20,240 bases of DNA from CAISDA01 sp050258555 (GTDB lineage Bacteria; Bacteroidota; Ignavibacteria; UBA10030; UBA8401), in contig JBLMZA010000003.1 in the NCBI GenBank assembly GCA_050258555.1, positions 1-20,240 on the forward strand. Reading direction: 5' to 3'. The position numbers and the translations under genes are program-made. Below the pieces are notes generated by a model. The model was given only the letters and a program-made list of their open reading frames with translations, did no database searches and was not told the origin of the DNA. This document shows, piece after piece, positions 1-6,552 of the stretch. Position 1 is the first letter of the stretch. Each line of letters starts with the position of its first letter.

Positions 1-96
1 CTCTACCGCAAGGGCGAGATGATCCGCCGCGTGAAGGAAGACGAGATCGTCCAGACCATCGTCGAAGAAGTCGAAAAGTTCCAGTCCCAGGCGTAA
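1..96 (+). CDS. C-terminal end of an unidentified protein (5' partial)
   Basis: Frame 1 is open from the window edge to a TAA at 94-96 and encodes 31 residues ending in EEVEKFQSQA. The tail is charged and looks helical (VKEDEIVQTIVEEVEKF), like the last amphipathic helix of a soluble cytoplasmic protein. No family can be named from so short a piece. It is a real gene end rather than chance because the stop is followed at once by a strong intrinsic terminator (140-216). It therefore closes the preceding transcription unit and is not part of the symporter operon. Confidence 0.6.
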   Translation, partial: LYRKGEMIRRVKEDEIVQTIVEEVEKFQSQA

Positions 97-110
97 CACA
101 CGCAGTGATG

Positions 111-125
111 GCCGTCCGTGACGGC
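111..125 (+). other. Small hairpin after the upstream gene
   Basis: GCCGTC (111-116) is exactly complementary to GACGGC (120-125), leaving a 3-base loop. No T-run follows, so it is not a terminator by itself. It lies just 5' of the larger terminator and may protect the 3' end of the upstream transcript. Confidence 0.35.
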
Positions 126-139
126 GGCCCCCTCTCAAT

Positions 140-216
140 CGGCGCGGGCCGCATGCCTCTTTATCGATCGCAGTGAAAGCTGCGGCGAGAGGGGTGTGCG
201 GCCCGCGCCGTTTTTT
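140..216 (+). terminator. Rho-independent terminator with nested hairpin
   Basis: A perfect 14-bp GC-rich stem (140-153 pairing with 197-210; arm CGGCGCGGGCCGCA) is followed directly by six Ts (211-216). The 43-base loop is itself structured: CCTCT (156-160) can pair with AGAGG (188-192), and inside that CGCAG (169-173) pairs with CTGCG (180-184) around the loop TGAAAG. It ends the upstream unit and separates it from the promoter at 234. Confidence 0.85.
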
Positions 217-233
217 GTCCTGTAAAATTGCCC

Positions 234-262
234 TTGACTTTACAACAATTATATGGTACAAT
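234..262 (+). promoter_or_regulatory. Sigma70-type promoter of the symporter-galactokinase operon
   Basis: A -35 box TTGACT (234-239) and a -10 box TACAAT (257-262) are separated by exactly 17 bp, close to the general bacterial consensus. Transcription should start near 268-271, giving a leader of about 55 bases before the ATG at 325. The spacer and -10 also carry a 6-bp inverted repeat, ACAATT (245-250) and AATTGT (260-265), which could be a further protein-binding dyad. The canonical form differs from the TTG/TAnnTTTG promoters known in Bacteroides. Confidence 0.75.
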
Positions 263-272
263 TGTGGGAACG

Positions 273-292
273 ATATGTTACCGCTAACACAT
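273..292 (+). promoter_or_regulatory. LacI/GalR-family-type operator
   Basis: TGTTACCGCTAACA (276-289) is an inverted repeat with five complementary bases in each arm around a CG centre. Two further complementary positions follow after one mismatch (273-292). The pattern TGTTAnCGnTAACA is the classic shape of LacI-family operators (compare GntR and GalR sites). It sits just downstream of the -10 box, over or right after the likely transcription start, where a bound repressor would block initiation. The repressor gene is not in the window. I saw no second copy by eye in the other intergenic gaps. Confidence 0.7.
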
Positions 293-324
293 TTTCCCAA
301 TAAAATGATGCGGAGCACACGCCT

Positions 325-1986
325 ATGCCGTCGATCCAGTTGACATTCCCCGATTGGCTCATCATTGCGATCTATTTCGCATTCGTTCTCGGAATCGGAT
401 ACTACCTCAAGCGCTTCACGAAAAATGAAGCGGATTTCTTCCTTGCCGGGCGCAAGAACAGCTTCTGGGTCGCCGGCATCGCCTTCCTCTCGGCCAACCT
501 CGGCGCGCTCGAACTCCTGGGCATGACCGGCAACACGTTCCGCTACGGCATGTATGTGGCGCACTTCTATTGGATCGGCGCCATTCCCGCCATGCTCTTT
601 CTCGGCATCTACATGATGCCCTTCTACTACTCGAGCCGCATCAATTCCGTGCCGGGCTACCTGAAGCTGCGCTTCGACGAGAAGACACGCGTCCTGAACG
701 GCATCGCCTTCGCCGTGATGACGCTTCTGGTCTCCGGCATCAATCTCTATGCGATGGCGCTCGTGCTCCATACGTTTCTCGGCTGGAACTGGGATGTGAG
801 CATGTGGATGTCGGCCGTGACCGTGGCGGCCTATGTGACATTCAGCGGACTGATGTCCGCGATCTTTACCGAAGTGATGCAGTTCTTCCTCATCTGGTTC
901 GGACTCTTTCTCGTTTCCGTGCTCGGCATCGTCGAAATCGGGAGCCTGGGGGAGATCTTCCGCCGCGTGCCCGAAGCGTATTCGACGCTCTGGTCCACAT
1001 CGGCCGACCCGTCGCAAAACGGCATGATGGTCACCTGGGGCGGCATCGTGCTCGGCCTGGGCTTCGTGCTCTCGTTCGGATACTGGACGACGGACTTCCT
1101 CGTCGTGCAGCGCGCATTCTCGGCCAAGGATCTCGCCTCGGCGCGCCTCACGCCGATCGTGGCCTCGTTCTTCAAGATGGCCATTCCCTTCATCGTCATC
1201 GTGGCCGGACTCATCGCGCTTGTGCTCTCGCGCGACCCCCAAAGCGGCTTCACGCTGCTGGAAGATGCGGGCAAGGTGAATTACGATTCGGCGCTGCCGC
1301 TTTTGATCGCGCGCTACTATCCGAACGGACTCGTGGGGCTCGGCGTGACGGCGCTCCTTGCAGGATTCATGGCCGGGCAGGCCGGCAACATCTCGGCATT
1401 CAACACGGTCTGGACATACGACATCTACCGCTCGGTGATCAAGAAGGACGCGTCGGACGAGCATCTTTTGTGGATGGGGCGCGCCGCGACGATCGCCGGC
1501 ATCATCATCAGCGTGGGCACGGCCTACTGGGCCAAAAGCTTCCCATCGATCATGGATTACATGCAGGCGATCTTCTCCTGGGTGAATGCGCCGCTCTTTG
1601 CGACGATGCTTCTGGGAATGTTCGTCAAATGGATCACGCCTGCCGGGGCCTTCTGGGGATTGTTGGCCGGGATGGGCTCGTCCTTCACCATGTTCATGGC
1701 CGTGAAGTTCGAATGGTTCGATCAGCGCCTGATCACATTTTCTTCCGTTGCAAGCGACATGGCGGCCAATCTCTGGCGCGCCTGGTGGGCATGGCTCATC
1801 TGTTTTGTCGTGACGATCCTCGTGAGCCTGGTGACCGAGCGCAAGCCGGAATCGGAACTCACGGGCCTGGTCAAAGGGCTGACGCCGGACGTCTCGACGG
1901 CGCATCTGCCCTTCTACCATAGGCCGGAATTCTATGCCGCCGCGGCAGCCGTGATCTTTGCGGTGCTGAATATCTATTTCTGGTAA
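325..1986 (+). CDS. Sodium:solute symporter, SGLT type (probable galactose or related sugar)
   Basis: This 553-residue, highly hydrophobic protein has the length and repeated membrane segments of the SSS (SLC5) family, whose sugar members take up substrate with Na+. Recognisable blocks are FFLAGRK near residue 38, ANLGALELLGMTGN (57-70), the YWTTDFLVVQRAFSAKD stretch near 253-269 that corresponds to the YWGFNQYIIQR region of vSGLT, FFKMAIPF with Lys284, and MAGQAGNISAFNTVWTYDIYR (349-369). A GGAG site (312-315) lies 9 bases before the ATG. Sugar specificity is inferred mainly from galactokinase two genes downstream. Compared from memory with vSGLT, several ligand positions differ: the Gln69 equivalent is Glu63, the Glu88 equivalent appears to be Tyr, and the Ser364-Ser365 pair of the Na+ site aligns with Ala350-Gly351. 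Family membership is firm; substrate and coupling ion are not. Confidence 0.85.
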   Translation: MPSIQLTFPDWLIIAIYFAFVLGIGYYLKRFTKNEADFFLAGRKNSFWVAGIAFLSANLGALELLGMTGNTFRYGMYVAHFYWIGAIPAMLFLGIYMMPFYYSSRINSVPGYLKLRFDEKTRVLNGIAFAVMTLLVSGINLYAMALVLHTFLGWNWDVSMWMSAVTVAAYVTFSGLMSAIFTEVMQFFLIWFGLFLVSVLGIVEIGSLGEIFRRVPEAYSTLWSTSADPSQNGMMVTWGGIVLGLGFVLSFGYWTTDFLVVQRAFSAKDLASARLTPIVASFFKMAIPFIVIVAGLIALVLSRDPQSGFTLLEDAGKVNYDSALPLLIARYYPNGLVGLGVTALLAGFMAGQAGNISAFNTVWTYDIYRSVIKKDASDEHLLWMGRAATIAGIIISVGTAYWAKSFPSIMDYMQAIFSWVNAPLFATMLLGMFVKWITPAGAFWGLLAGMGSSFTMFMAVKFEWFDQRLITFSSVASDMAANLWRAWWAWLICFVVTILVSLVTERKPESELTGLVKGLTPDVSTAHLPFYHRPEFYAAAAAVIFAVLNIYFW

Positions 1987-2014
1987 GTTCGCGTTCTTCA
2001 TCCATTACACACAA

Positions 2015-2020
2015 CAGGAG
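2015..2020 (+). promoter_or_regulatory. Ribosome binding site of the small membrane protein
   Basis: CAGGAG lies 10 bases before the ATG at 2031. It is the main translational evidence that the short reading frame between the symporter and galactokinase is a gene. Confidence 0.55.
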
Positions 2021-2030
2021 CCTGTCTGGT

Positions 2031-2237
2031 ATGGCCGAACAGCGCATGCGATCGATCTGGTACTTCGTCGGCATCATGTTGACGGCGATGGGAGCGGTGG
2101 TGCTTCTTTCCGGCATCTATTATATCATCTATCCCGGCTCTGCGCACACGGTGCTTGCCGGTTTGCACCCGAGCCTGTGGTGGGGAGGCATCATGACCGC
2201 GGCCGGGCTCATCTACTTTTTTGCGAACAGAAAGTGA
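2031..2237 (+). CDS. Small two-helix membrane protein, possible symporter partner
   Basis: This is a 68-residue protein of unknown function. It has a charged N-terminus (MAEQRMR), a hydrophobic segment at about residues 9-32 ending in YYIIYP, a short polar link, a second hydrophobic segment at about 48-65, and a basic end (NRK). It starts 44 bp after the symporter stop with a Shine-Dalgarno site, and its stop is 13 bp before the galactokinase start, so the three genes should share one mRNA. Small membrane proteins are known beside other SSS transporters (YhdT with the pantothenate permease PanF, the DUF4212 family with acetate/solute permeases). By analogy it may be an accessory subunit. I see no sequence likeness that proves this, and those partners usually lie upstream of the transporter. 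Confidence 0.6.
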   Translation: MAEQRMRSIWYFVGIMLTAMGAVVLLSGIYYIIYPGSAHTVLAGLHPSLWWGGIMTAAGLIYFFANRK

Positions 2238-2250
2238 CGGCGTATTCCCA

Positions 2251-3447
2251 GTGGAGACGATCATCTATGAGACAGCGGATGTGACAGCCGGGCGCTTCAG
2301 GAAGCACTTTCAGGAAGCATTCGTCTCGCACGAGCATCCGATCGTTGTCCGCTCTCCGGGACGCGTCAATTTGATCGGGGAGCATACCGATTACAACGAA
2401 GGGTTCGTGCTGCCGGCGGCGGTCGATAAGGCGATTTATCTGGCCCTGAGCCCGCGAAGCGGAGAGCGCTTCCGCATTCATTCGCTCGATATGAATGAGC
2501 GTTATGAAGATTCGACAGGCGCTCCCCAGCGCTCCCTGGACCTGCAATGGCCGAATTACCTCGCGGGCGTCGTGGACCAGTTCAGGAAGCACGGATATGC
2601 TGTGGGCGGATTCGACTGCCTCTTCGGGGGCGATGTGCCCATCGGCGCCGGCATGTCCTCTTCGGCCGCGATCGAATGCGGACTGGCCTACGGGCTGAAC
2701 GAGCTTTTCGAAATCGGCATTCCCAGGCTCGAGCTGGTCCGCATGGCGCAGAAGGCCGAGCACGAGTTCGTCGGCGTGCAGTGCGGCATCATGGACCAGT
2801 TCATCAACATCTTCGGCGAATCGCGCAAAGTGTTGAAGCTCGACTGCCGCTCGCTCGACTACGAGCAGATCCCGTTCGAGCGTCCGACGCTGACGATCGT
2901 GCTCTGCGAAACGCCCACGCGGCGTGATCTGGCCTCATCGGGCTACAACGAGCGCCGGAGGCAGTGTGAGGAAGGCGTCAGGCTTCTGCGGCAGGATCAC
3001 CCTTCCATCGGAAGTCTGCGCGATGTGACGGAAGAGATGCTCGCGGCGTCTCGCTCGAGGCTGTCGGATCTCGTCTACCGGCGCTGCGCCTATGTGGTGA
3101 AGGAAAATCGGCGCGTGCTCGAAGCCTGCCGGGCGCTCGAGGCCGCGGACTTCGCCTCATTCGGCCGGCTGATGTACGAGTCGCACGATGGCCTCTCCGG
3201 CGAGTATGAAGTGAGCAGCCCCGGACTCGATGCGCTGGTCGAAGGCGCCCGGGCATTCGACGGCGTCTTGGGCGCGCGCATGATGGGAGGGGGATTCGGA
3301 GGCTGCACGATCAATCTCGTCGATGAAGAGGCAACCGACGCATTTTCGGAGTATATCAGAAGCTATTACCGGGCGCGGATGCAGGAAGGGCTTGTCGTGC
3401 ATCGCGCAAAGCTGACATCAGGAACACATCGCATCGATAACCACTGA
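2251..3447 (+). CDS. galK: Galactokinase
   Basis: This GHMP-family sugar kinase transfers phosphate from ATP to C1 of alpha-D-galactose, the first committed cytoplasmic step of the Leloir pathway. The galactokinase signature PGRVNLIGEHTDYN is near the N-terminus, the ATP-binding loop GAGMSSSAA follows, the probable catalytic Asp182 sits in CGIMDQF, and the third GHMP motif GARMMGGGFGG is near the C-terminus. ASSGYNERRRQC matches the usual SSEYNxRRxxC region. I chose the GTG at 2251 (398 residues), 13 bp after the previous stop. The GTG at 2281 (388 residues) would match the E. coli enzyme's N-terminus more closely, and a TTG at 2221 would overlap the previous gene. None has a convincing Shine-Dalgarno site. 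The gene is the last of the operator-controlled operon. GalT and GalE must be encoded elsewhere. Confidence 0.93.
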   Translation: METIIYETADVTAGRFRKHFQEAFVSHEHPIVVRSPGRVNLIGEHTDYNEGFVLPAAVDKAIYLALSPRSGERFRIHSLDMNERYEDSTGAPQRSLDLQWPNYLAGVVDQFRKHGYAVGGFDCLFGGDVPIGAGMSSSAAIECGLAYGLNELFEIGIPRLELVRMAQKAEHEFVGVQCGIMDQFINIFGESRKVLKLDCRSLDYEQIPFERPTLTIVLCETPTRRDLASSGYNERRRQCEEGVRLLRQDHPSIGSLRDVTEEMLAASRSRLSDLVYRRCAYVVKENRRVLEACRALEAADFASFGRLMYESHDGLSGEYEVSSPGLDALVEGARAFDGVLGARMMGGGFGGCTINLVDEEATDAFSEYIRSYYRARMQEGLVVHRAKLTSGTHRIDNH

Positions 3448-3627
3448 TTATTTTTCATTCAATAATTACTCATGACGGAAGGAGGTGTTCGAACGGCAAG
3501 CGCCTTGTGAGGCGCACACACGACAGTCTGTGATCATAGAGAGGATGTGGATTGTTCTGTACACCTGTTGCAAGCATCATCTGGAATCAGTACTGCTTTC
3601 ACCACAAACAAACAGAGGAGCATTTCA
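3448..3627 (+). other. Intergenic leader before the glycan-utilisation operon
   Basis: This 180-bp gap follows galactokinase. It opens with an AT-rich patch (3448-3470) that may hold a promoter, although I find no clear -35/-10 pair and no terminator hairpin for the operon before it. A Shine-Dalgarno-like GGAAGGAGGTG (3477-3487) has no well-spaced start codon after it. GCGCCT (3500-3505) and AGGCGC (3510-3515) form a perfect hairpin with loop TGTG. A frame open from the ATG at 3545 ends in a TGA (3629-3631) that overlaps the next gene's ATG; it would encode 28 residues. Confidence 0.5.
3614..3620 (+). promoter_or_regulatory. Ribosome binding site that fixes the LamG protein start
   Basis: AGAGGAG lies 7 bases before the ATG at 3628, the start that places a signal peptide exactly at the N-terminus. 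This rules out the longer reading from 3547, which would put 27 polar residues in front of the signal peptide. Confidence 0.75.
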
Positions 3628-5787
3628 ATGAGCGCATTGATTCGTTCTGTTGTAGTTGTGATGGTGATCGGTTTATGTGCCAGTCGGGCTTTCGCACAAC
3701 TAGAACAAGTCGGCGGTCCCTACACCGTCGACACCAATACGGTCCTGCTGCTGCATTTCGACGGCAATCTGACGAATGCGGCGGCGGCGCAGGGAAAAAC
3801 CGCGGCGGCGGCGATCCCGCATTCCACAAATATTCCCTCCAAGATCTCCTATATCAGCCAGAGCGCGCCGCTGTCGGGACTCGGCCAGGCCATACGCCTG
3901 GACAACTCCTCGATCAACGATTCGACGTACCTGACGGTTGCCGATACCGCGGCGCTCGATCTGACCGGCAGCTGGACGATCGAAGCATGGGCCAACATCT
4001 TCACGTTCGGCTCGGGCTCGAGCGACTACCGCTGGGTGCCCCGCGTCGTGATGAAGCCGGGCGACGAGACATTCTATGTGAATGTCAACTACTGGCTGGA
4101 GATGTGGGGCGACAACCGCCTCTTCCATGCCGGCTACCATTCGATGGGCGACGTCTATGTGAGCGTCACCTCCCCCAACAACATGTTCACCCCGGGCCAG
4201 TGGGTCCATCTCACGTTCATCCGCGACACGGCACGGTCCTTCATCGCCTGCATGGTGCATGATCAGAACAAGAACCTGATCGGCTATCTGACGCAGGGAT
4301 TCACCAAGGGCGATGCGCCCCACACGAACAAGCAGCCGCTGCATATCGGCTGGGCCGGTTCGGCGGGCATCCTGAATCCGAGCACGGATTCCTGGCTCGA
4401 CGGCTTCATCGATGAGCTTCGCGTGAGCAAGGTGGTCCGCAACTTCGCCGGACCGCCGGTGATCCAGTCGGCGTTGCGCCTGGCCAATCAGCCTTCGTCC
4501 GCGGCCAATTATCCGGTCGAGCTTACGGTCTTCCCGCTCAATGCGGGCGGATCGATCACGAGCGCGATGCTCTATTACCGCACCGACACCACCTCCACCT
4601 TCAGCTCGGTCTCGATGAGCGCGGGAAGCAACAACAAGTATACGGCGGCCATTCCGGCGCAATCCGGCGGCAAGATGATCCAGTACTATTACAAGGCCAC
4701 AGACAATAACAACATGACCACGATGGCGCCGGTCAATGCCGAAGGACTCAAGTCGTATTATTCATTCGGCGTCTTCACGCCCAATTCGAAGGTGCTCGAT
4801 CTGACATTCGAAGAAGGACCGAATGGAAAGGTGATCGATCATTCGACGAACAACTGCGTCATTAAGACGCTGAAGGACTTCAAGTATTCGACAGACCACC
4901 CTGTGGGCGGCGGCAGCTATTCGCTCAATGTGAAGGGTTCCGGCACGCCGGGCGTGATCGATTCGAACTGGGTCGAAGCCTCGTCGCCCTTCCTTGCGGC
5001 CGAAGAGTTCACGCTCGACTGCTGGCTCAAGGCCGATTCGGCCGACCGTCATGCGGCGCGCATCATCATCAATCCCTCGGCGGAGACGGATTGGAACAAC
5101 GCCAATTTCGAGCTCTCGTTCAGAAACGGCGCGGCCGGTCCGCCGGTCTTCACCGCGCGCTACTGGAGAATCGACGGCACGGGAGCCGTCACGCTGCAGG
5201 ATACGATGACGGCGCAGACCACGCATGTGGGCAAGTGGCGTCATGTGATTCTTGAGCGCAACAAGACCAACGGCAACTTCACCATGGCCATCCGCGACGA
5301 GAACGACAAGCTGCTCTTTACAAAGACGGCCAACGACATGAAGTCCCCCCTCATGGCAGGCGCGGCGCTCAGAGTCGGCCGCTCGTGGTTCGACGTGAAC
5401 GACCAGTATTATGTCGGACCGTACCGGGGACTGATCGACAACGTGAAGGTCTACAACTATCCCGCCACGGGCATCACCGGCGTGGGCGATACGGAAGGAC
5501 AGTTCGTGCATCAGTTCGAGCTCATGCAGAATTATCCGAACCCGTTCAACCCGACGACCGAGATCACCTTCTCGATCCCGAAGTTCCAGCCCGTCTCGCT
5601 CAAGGTCTACGACCTGCTCGGACGCGAAGTGCGCACGCTCGTCAACGAGCAGCGCCATGCGGGCACGCACCATGTGACATGGAACGGCAGGAATAATTTC
5701 GGTCAGCCGGCCGCATCCGGCGTCTATTTCTACAAGCTTGAATCCGGCGGCATGGTCAAATCGATGAAGATGATGCTGCTGAAGTAA
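3628..5787 (+). CDS. T9SS-exported surface protein with two LamG-like domains
   Basis: A 719-residue secreted protein. Residues 1-24 are a signal peptide ending in SRAFA. Residues about 35-272 form a concanavalin A/LamG-like domain (LLLHFDGNLTN at its start, DGFIDELRVSK at its end). About 275-380 is an Ig/Fn3-like beta domain. About 388-612 is a second LamG-like domain ending in LIDNVKVYNYP. About 627-719 is a full T9SS type A sorting domain (NYPNPFNPTTEITFSIP, KVYDLLGREVRTLVNE, SGVYFYKL), so it should cross the outer membrane by the Por system and be anchored or released. LamG domains often bind glycans, so carbohydrate capture at the surface is the likely role; no catalytic motif was seen. 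It heads the operon. The first gene of such a locus is often strongly expressed, and the strong Shine-Dalgarno site fits that. Confidence 0.85.
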   Translation: MSALIRSVVVVMVIGLCASRAFAQLEQVGGPYTVDTNTVLLLHFDGNLTNAAAAQGKTAAAAIPHSTNIPSKISYISQSAPLSGLGQAIRLDNSSINDSTYLTVADTAALDLTGSWTIEAWANIFTFGSGSSDYRWVPRVVMKPGDETFYVNVNYWLEMWGDNRLFHAGYHSMGDVYVSVTSPNNMFTPGQWVHLTFIRDTARSFIACMVHDQNKNLIGYLTQGFTKGDAPHTNKQPLHIGWAGSAGILNPSTDSWLDGFIDELRVSKVVRNFAGPPVIQSALRLANQPSSAANYPVELTVFPLNAGGSITSAMLYYRTDTTSTFSSVSMSAGSNNKYTAAIPAQSGGKMIQYYYKATDNNNMTTMAPVNAEGLKSYYSFGVFTPNSKVLDLTFEEGPNGKVIDHSTNNCVIKTLKDFKYSTDHPVGGGSYSLNVKGSGTPGVIDSNWVEASSPFLAAEEFTLDCWLKADSADRHAARIIINPSAETDWNNANFELSFRNGAAGPPVFTARYWRIDGTGAVTLQDTMTAQTTHVGKWRHVILERNKTNGNFTMAIRDENDKLLFTKTANDMKSPLMAGAALRVGRSWFDVNDQYYVGPYRGLIDNVKVYNYPATGITGVGDTEGQFVHQFELMQNYPNPFNPTTEITFSIPKFQPVSLKVYDLLGREVRTLVNEQRHAGTHHVTWNGRNNFGQPAASGVYFYKLESGGMVKSMKMMLLK

Positions 5788-5818
5788 GGATCATGATGTT
5801 GCAGGTATTTTTGCTTTC

Positions 5819-5860
5819 TCGGCCGGCCGCGGCGCACAGACACACGCTGCGGCCGGCTGA
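5819..5860 (+). other. Stable intercistronic hairpin
   Basis: In the 102-bp gap between the LamG protein and the first lipoprotein, bases 5819-5834 pair with 5845-5860 (16 bp, two of them G-U wobbles) around the loop CACAGACACA. The core arms are GCCGGCCGC and GCGGCCGGC. No T-run follows on either strand, so it is not a simple terminator. It is placed to protect the 3' end of the LamG message or to lower read-through into the downstream genes. Confidence 0.6.
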
Positions 5861-5889
5861 AGGGCCGGATCAACCAATATGCAGAGACG

Positions 5890-6552
5890 ATGAAACATAC
5901 GATTTTGATATTATTGGCGCTGGCCGCCGCATTGTTGGCCGGCTGCACAACAGGGGTCCAGGAGTCGCCCGATCCGGGTATCTTCCGCGTGACGCTCACC
6001 GTCAACGATGCCGATTCCACGCTCGTCATCCTGGGAGACACCGCTCGCTCATCGCGCATCGACCGCTATACCGTCACCGCGGCCGGAGGCAGGCTCTATC
6101 GCGGGGACAACTACGTCGATCTGTTTCTCACGCCGACGATCGACCGCATCACCGGCTCGACCATCAATCTTCTGCAGCGTCAGTGGCCGGACGGCCGGCT
6201 TGTGGGCGCCAACGATCCGTTCGAGATCCAGCGCTCGCAGACGAAACCCGTCACATACACGATCTTCGAATGGCATACGCCTCCCGGCACATTCGACAAC
6301 TTCCAGTTCAGCCTGATCGGCATCGAGGTCTTTGTTGCGATTCCGCGGCAGTTCAACAATCCCCTGCAGCTGCCCGACAGCACCTCGGCCGTCATGAATT
6401 TCCCCGAGACGATCACCATAAATGAAGGACAGGTGACGCAGCTCGATCTTGTCATCGATCCCTACAAGTCGATCCGCCGCTTCAGGGATACGTACATCTT
6501 CGAGCGCAAAATCAGCGTGGCACGCATCACCTATCGAGGAACGAAGCGATGA
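5890..6552 (+). CDS. Lipoprotein of unknown function
   Basis: A 220-residue protein with a clear lipoprotein signal: MKHT, a hydrophobic run, and the lipobox LLAGC with Cys19 as the lipidated residue. The mature part is mostly alternating hydrophobic and polar residues, suggesting one or two beta-sandwich domains (for example RLYRGDNYVDLFLTP near residues 72-86 and ITINEGQVTQLDLVIDP near 177-193). I recognise no family. It overlaps the next gene by 4 bases (ATGA), so the two lipoproteins are translationally coupled and probably work together. Their position beside the TonB-dependent receptor, where Bacteroidota glycan loci carry SusD and SusE/F lipoproteins, suggests a surface or periplasmic ligand-binding job, but no SusD-like alpha-helical repeat signature is visible. 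Confidence 0.75.
   Translation: MKHTILILLALAAALLAGCTTGVQESPDPGIFRVTLTVNDADSTLVILGDTARSSRIDRYTVTAAGGRLYRGDNYVDLFLTPTIDRITGSTINLLQRQWPDGRLVGANDPFEIQRSQTKPVTYTIFEWHTPPGTFDNFQFSLIGIEVFVAIPRQFNNPLQLPDSTSAVMNFPETITINEGQVTQLDLVIDPYKSIRRFRDTYIFERKISVARITYRGTKR

Noticed and set aside
570..1922. 450-codon + strand frame inside the symporter gene
   Set aside because: Arg/His-rich translation without hydrophobic segments, in another frame of a clearly recognisable membrane transporter.
3487..3494. GTTCGAAC as a possible tRNA T-loop
   Set aside because: The flanking bases do not form a T-stem, and no acceptor, anticodon or D arm could be found nearby.
3547..3627. 27-codon N-terminal extension of the LamG protein
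   Set aside because: It would put polar residues in front of the signal peptide, and the AGAGGAG site at 3614-3620 points to the ATG at 3628.
5819..5860. Hairpin as a Rho-independent terminator
   Set aside because: No T-run follows on the + strand, the - strand reading is followed by A-rich sequence, and the genes on both sides appear to belong to one operon.
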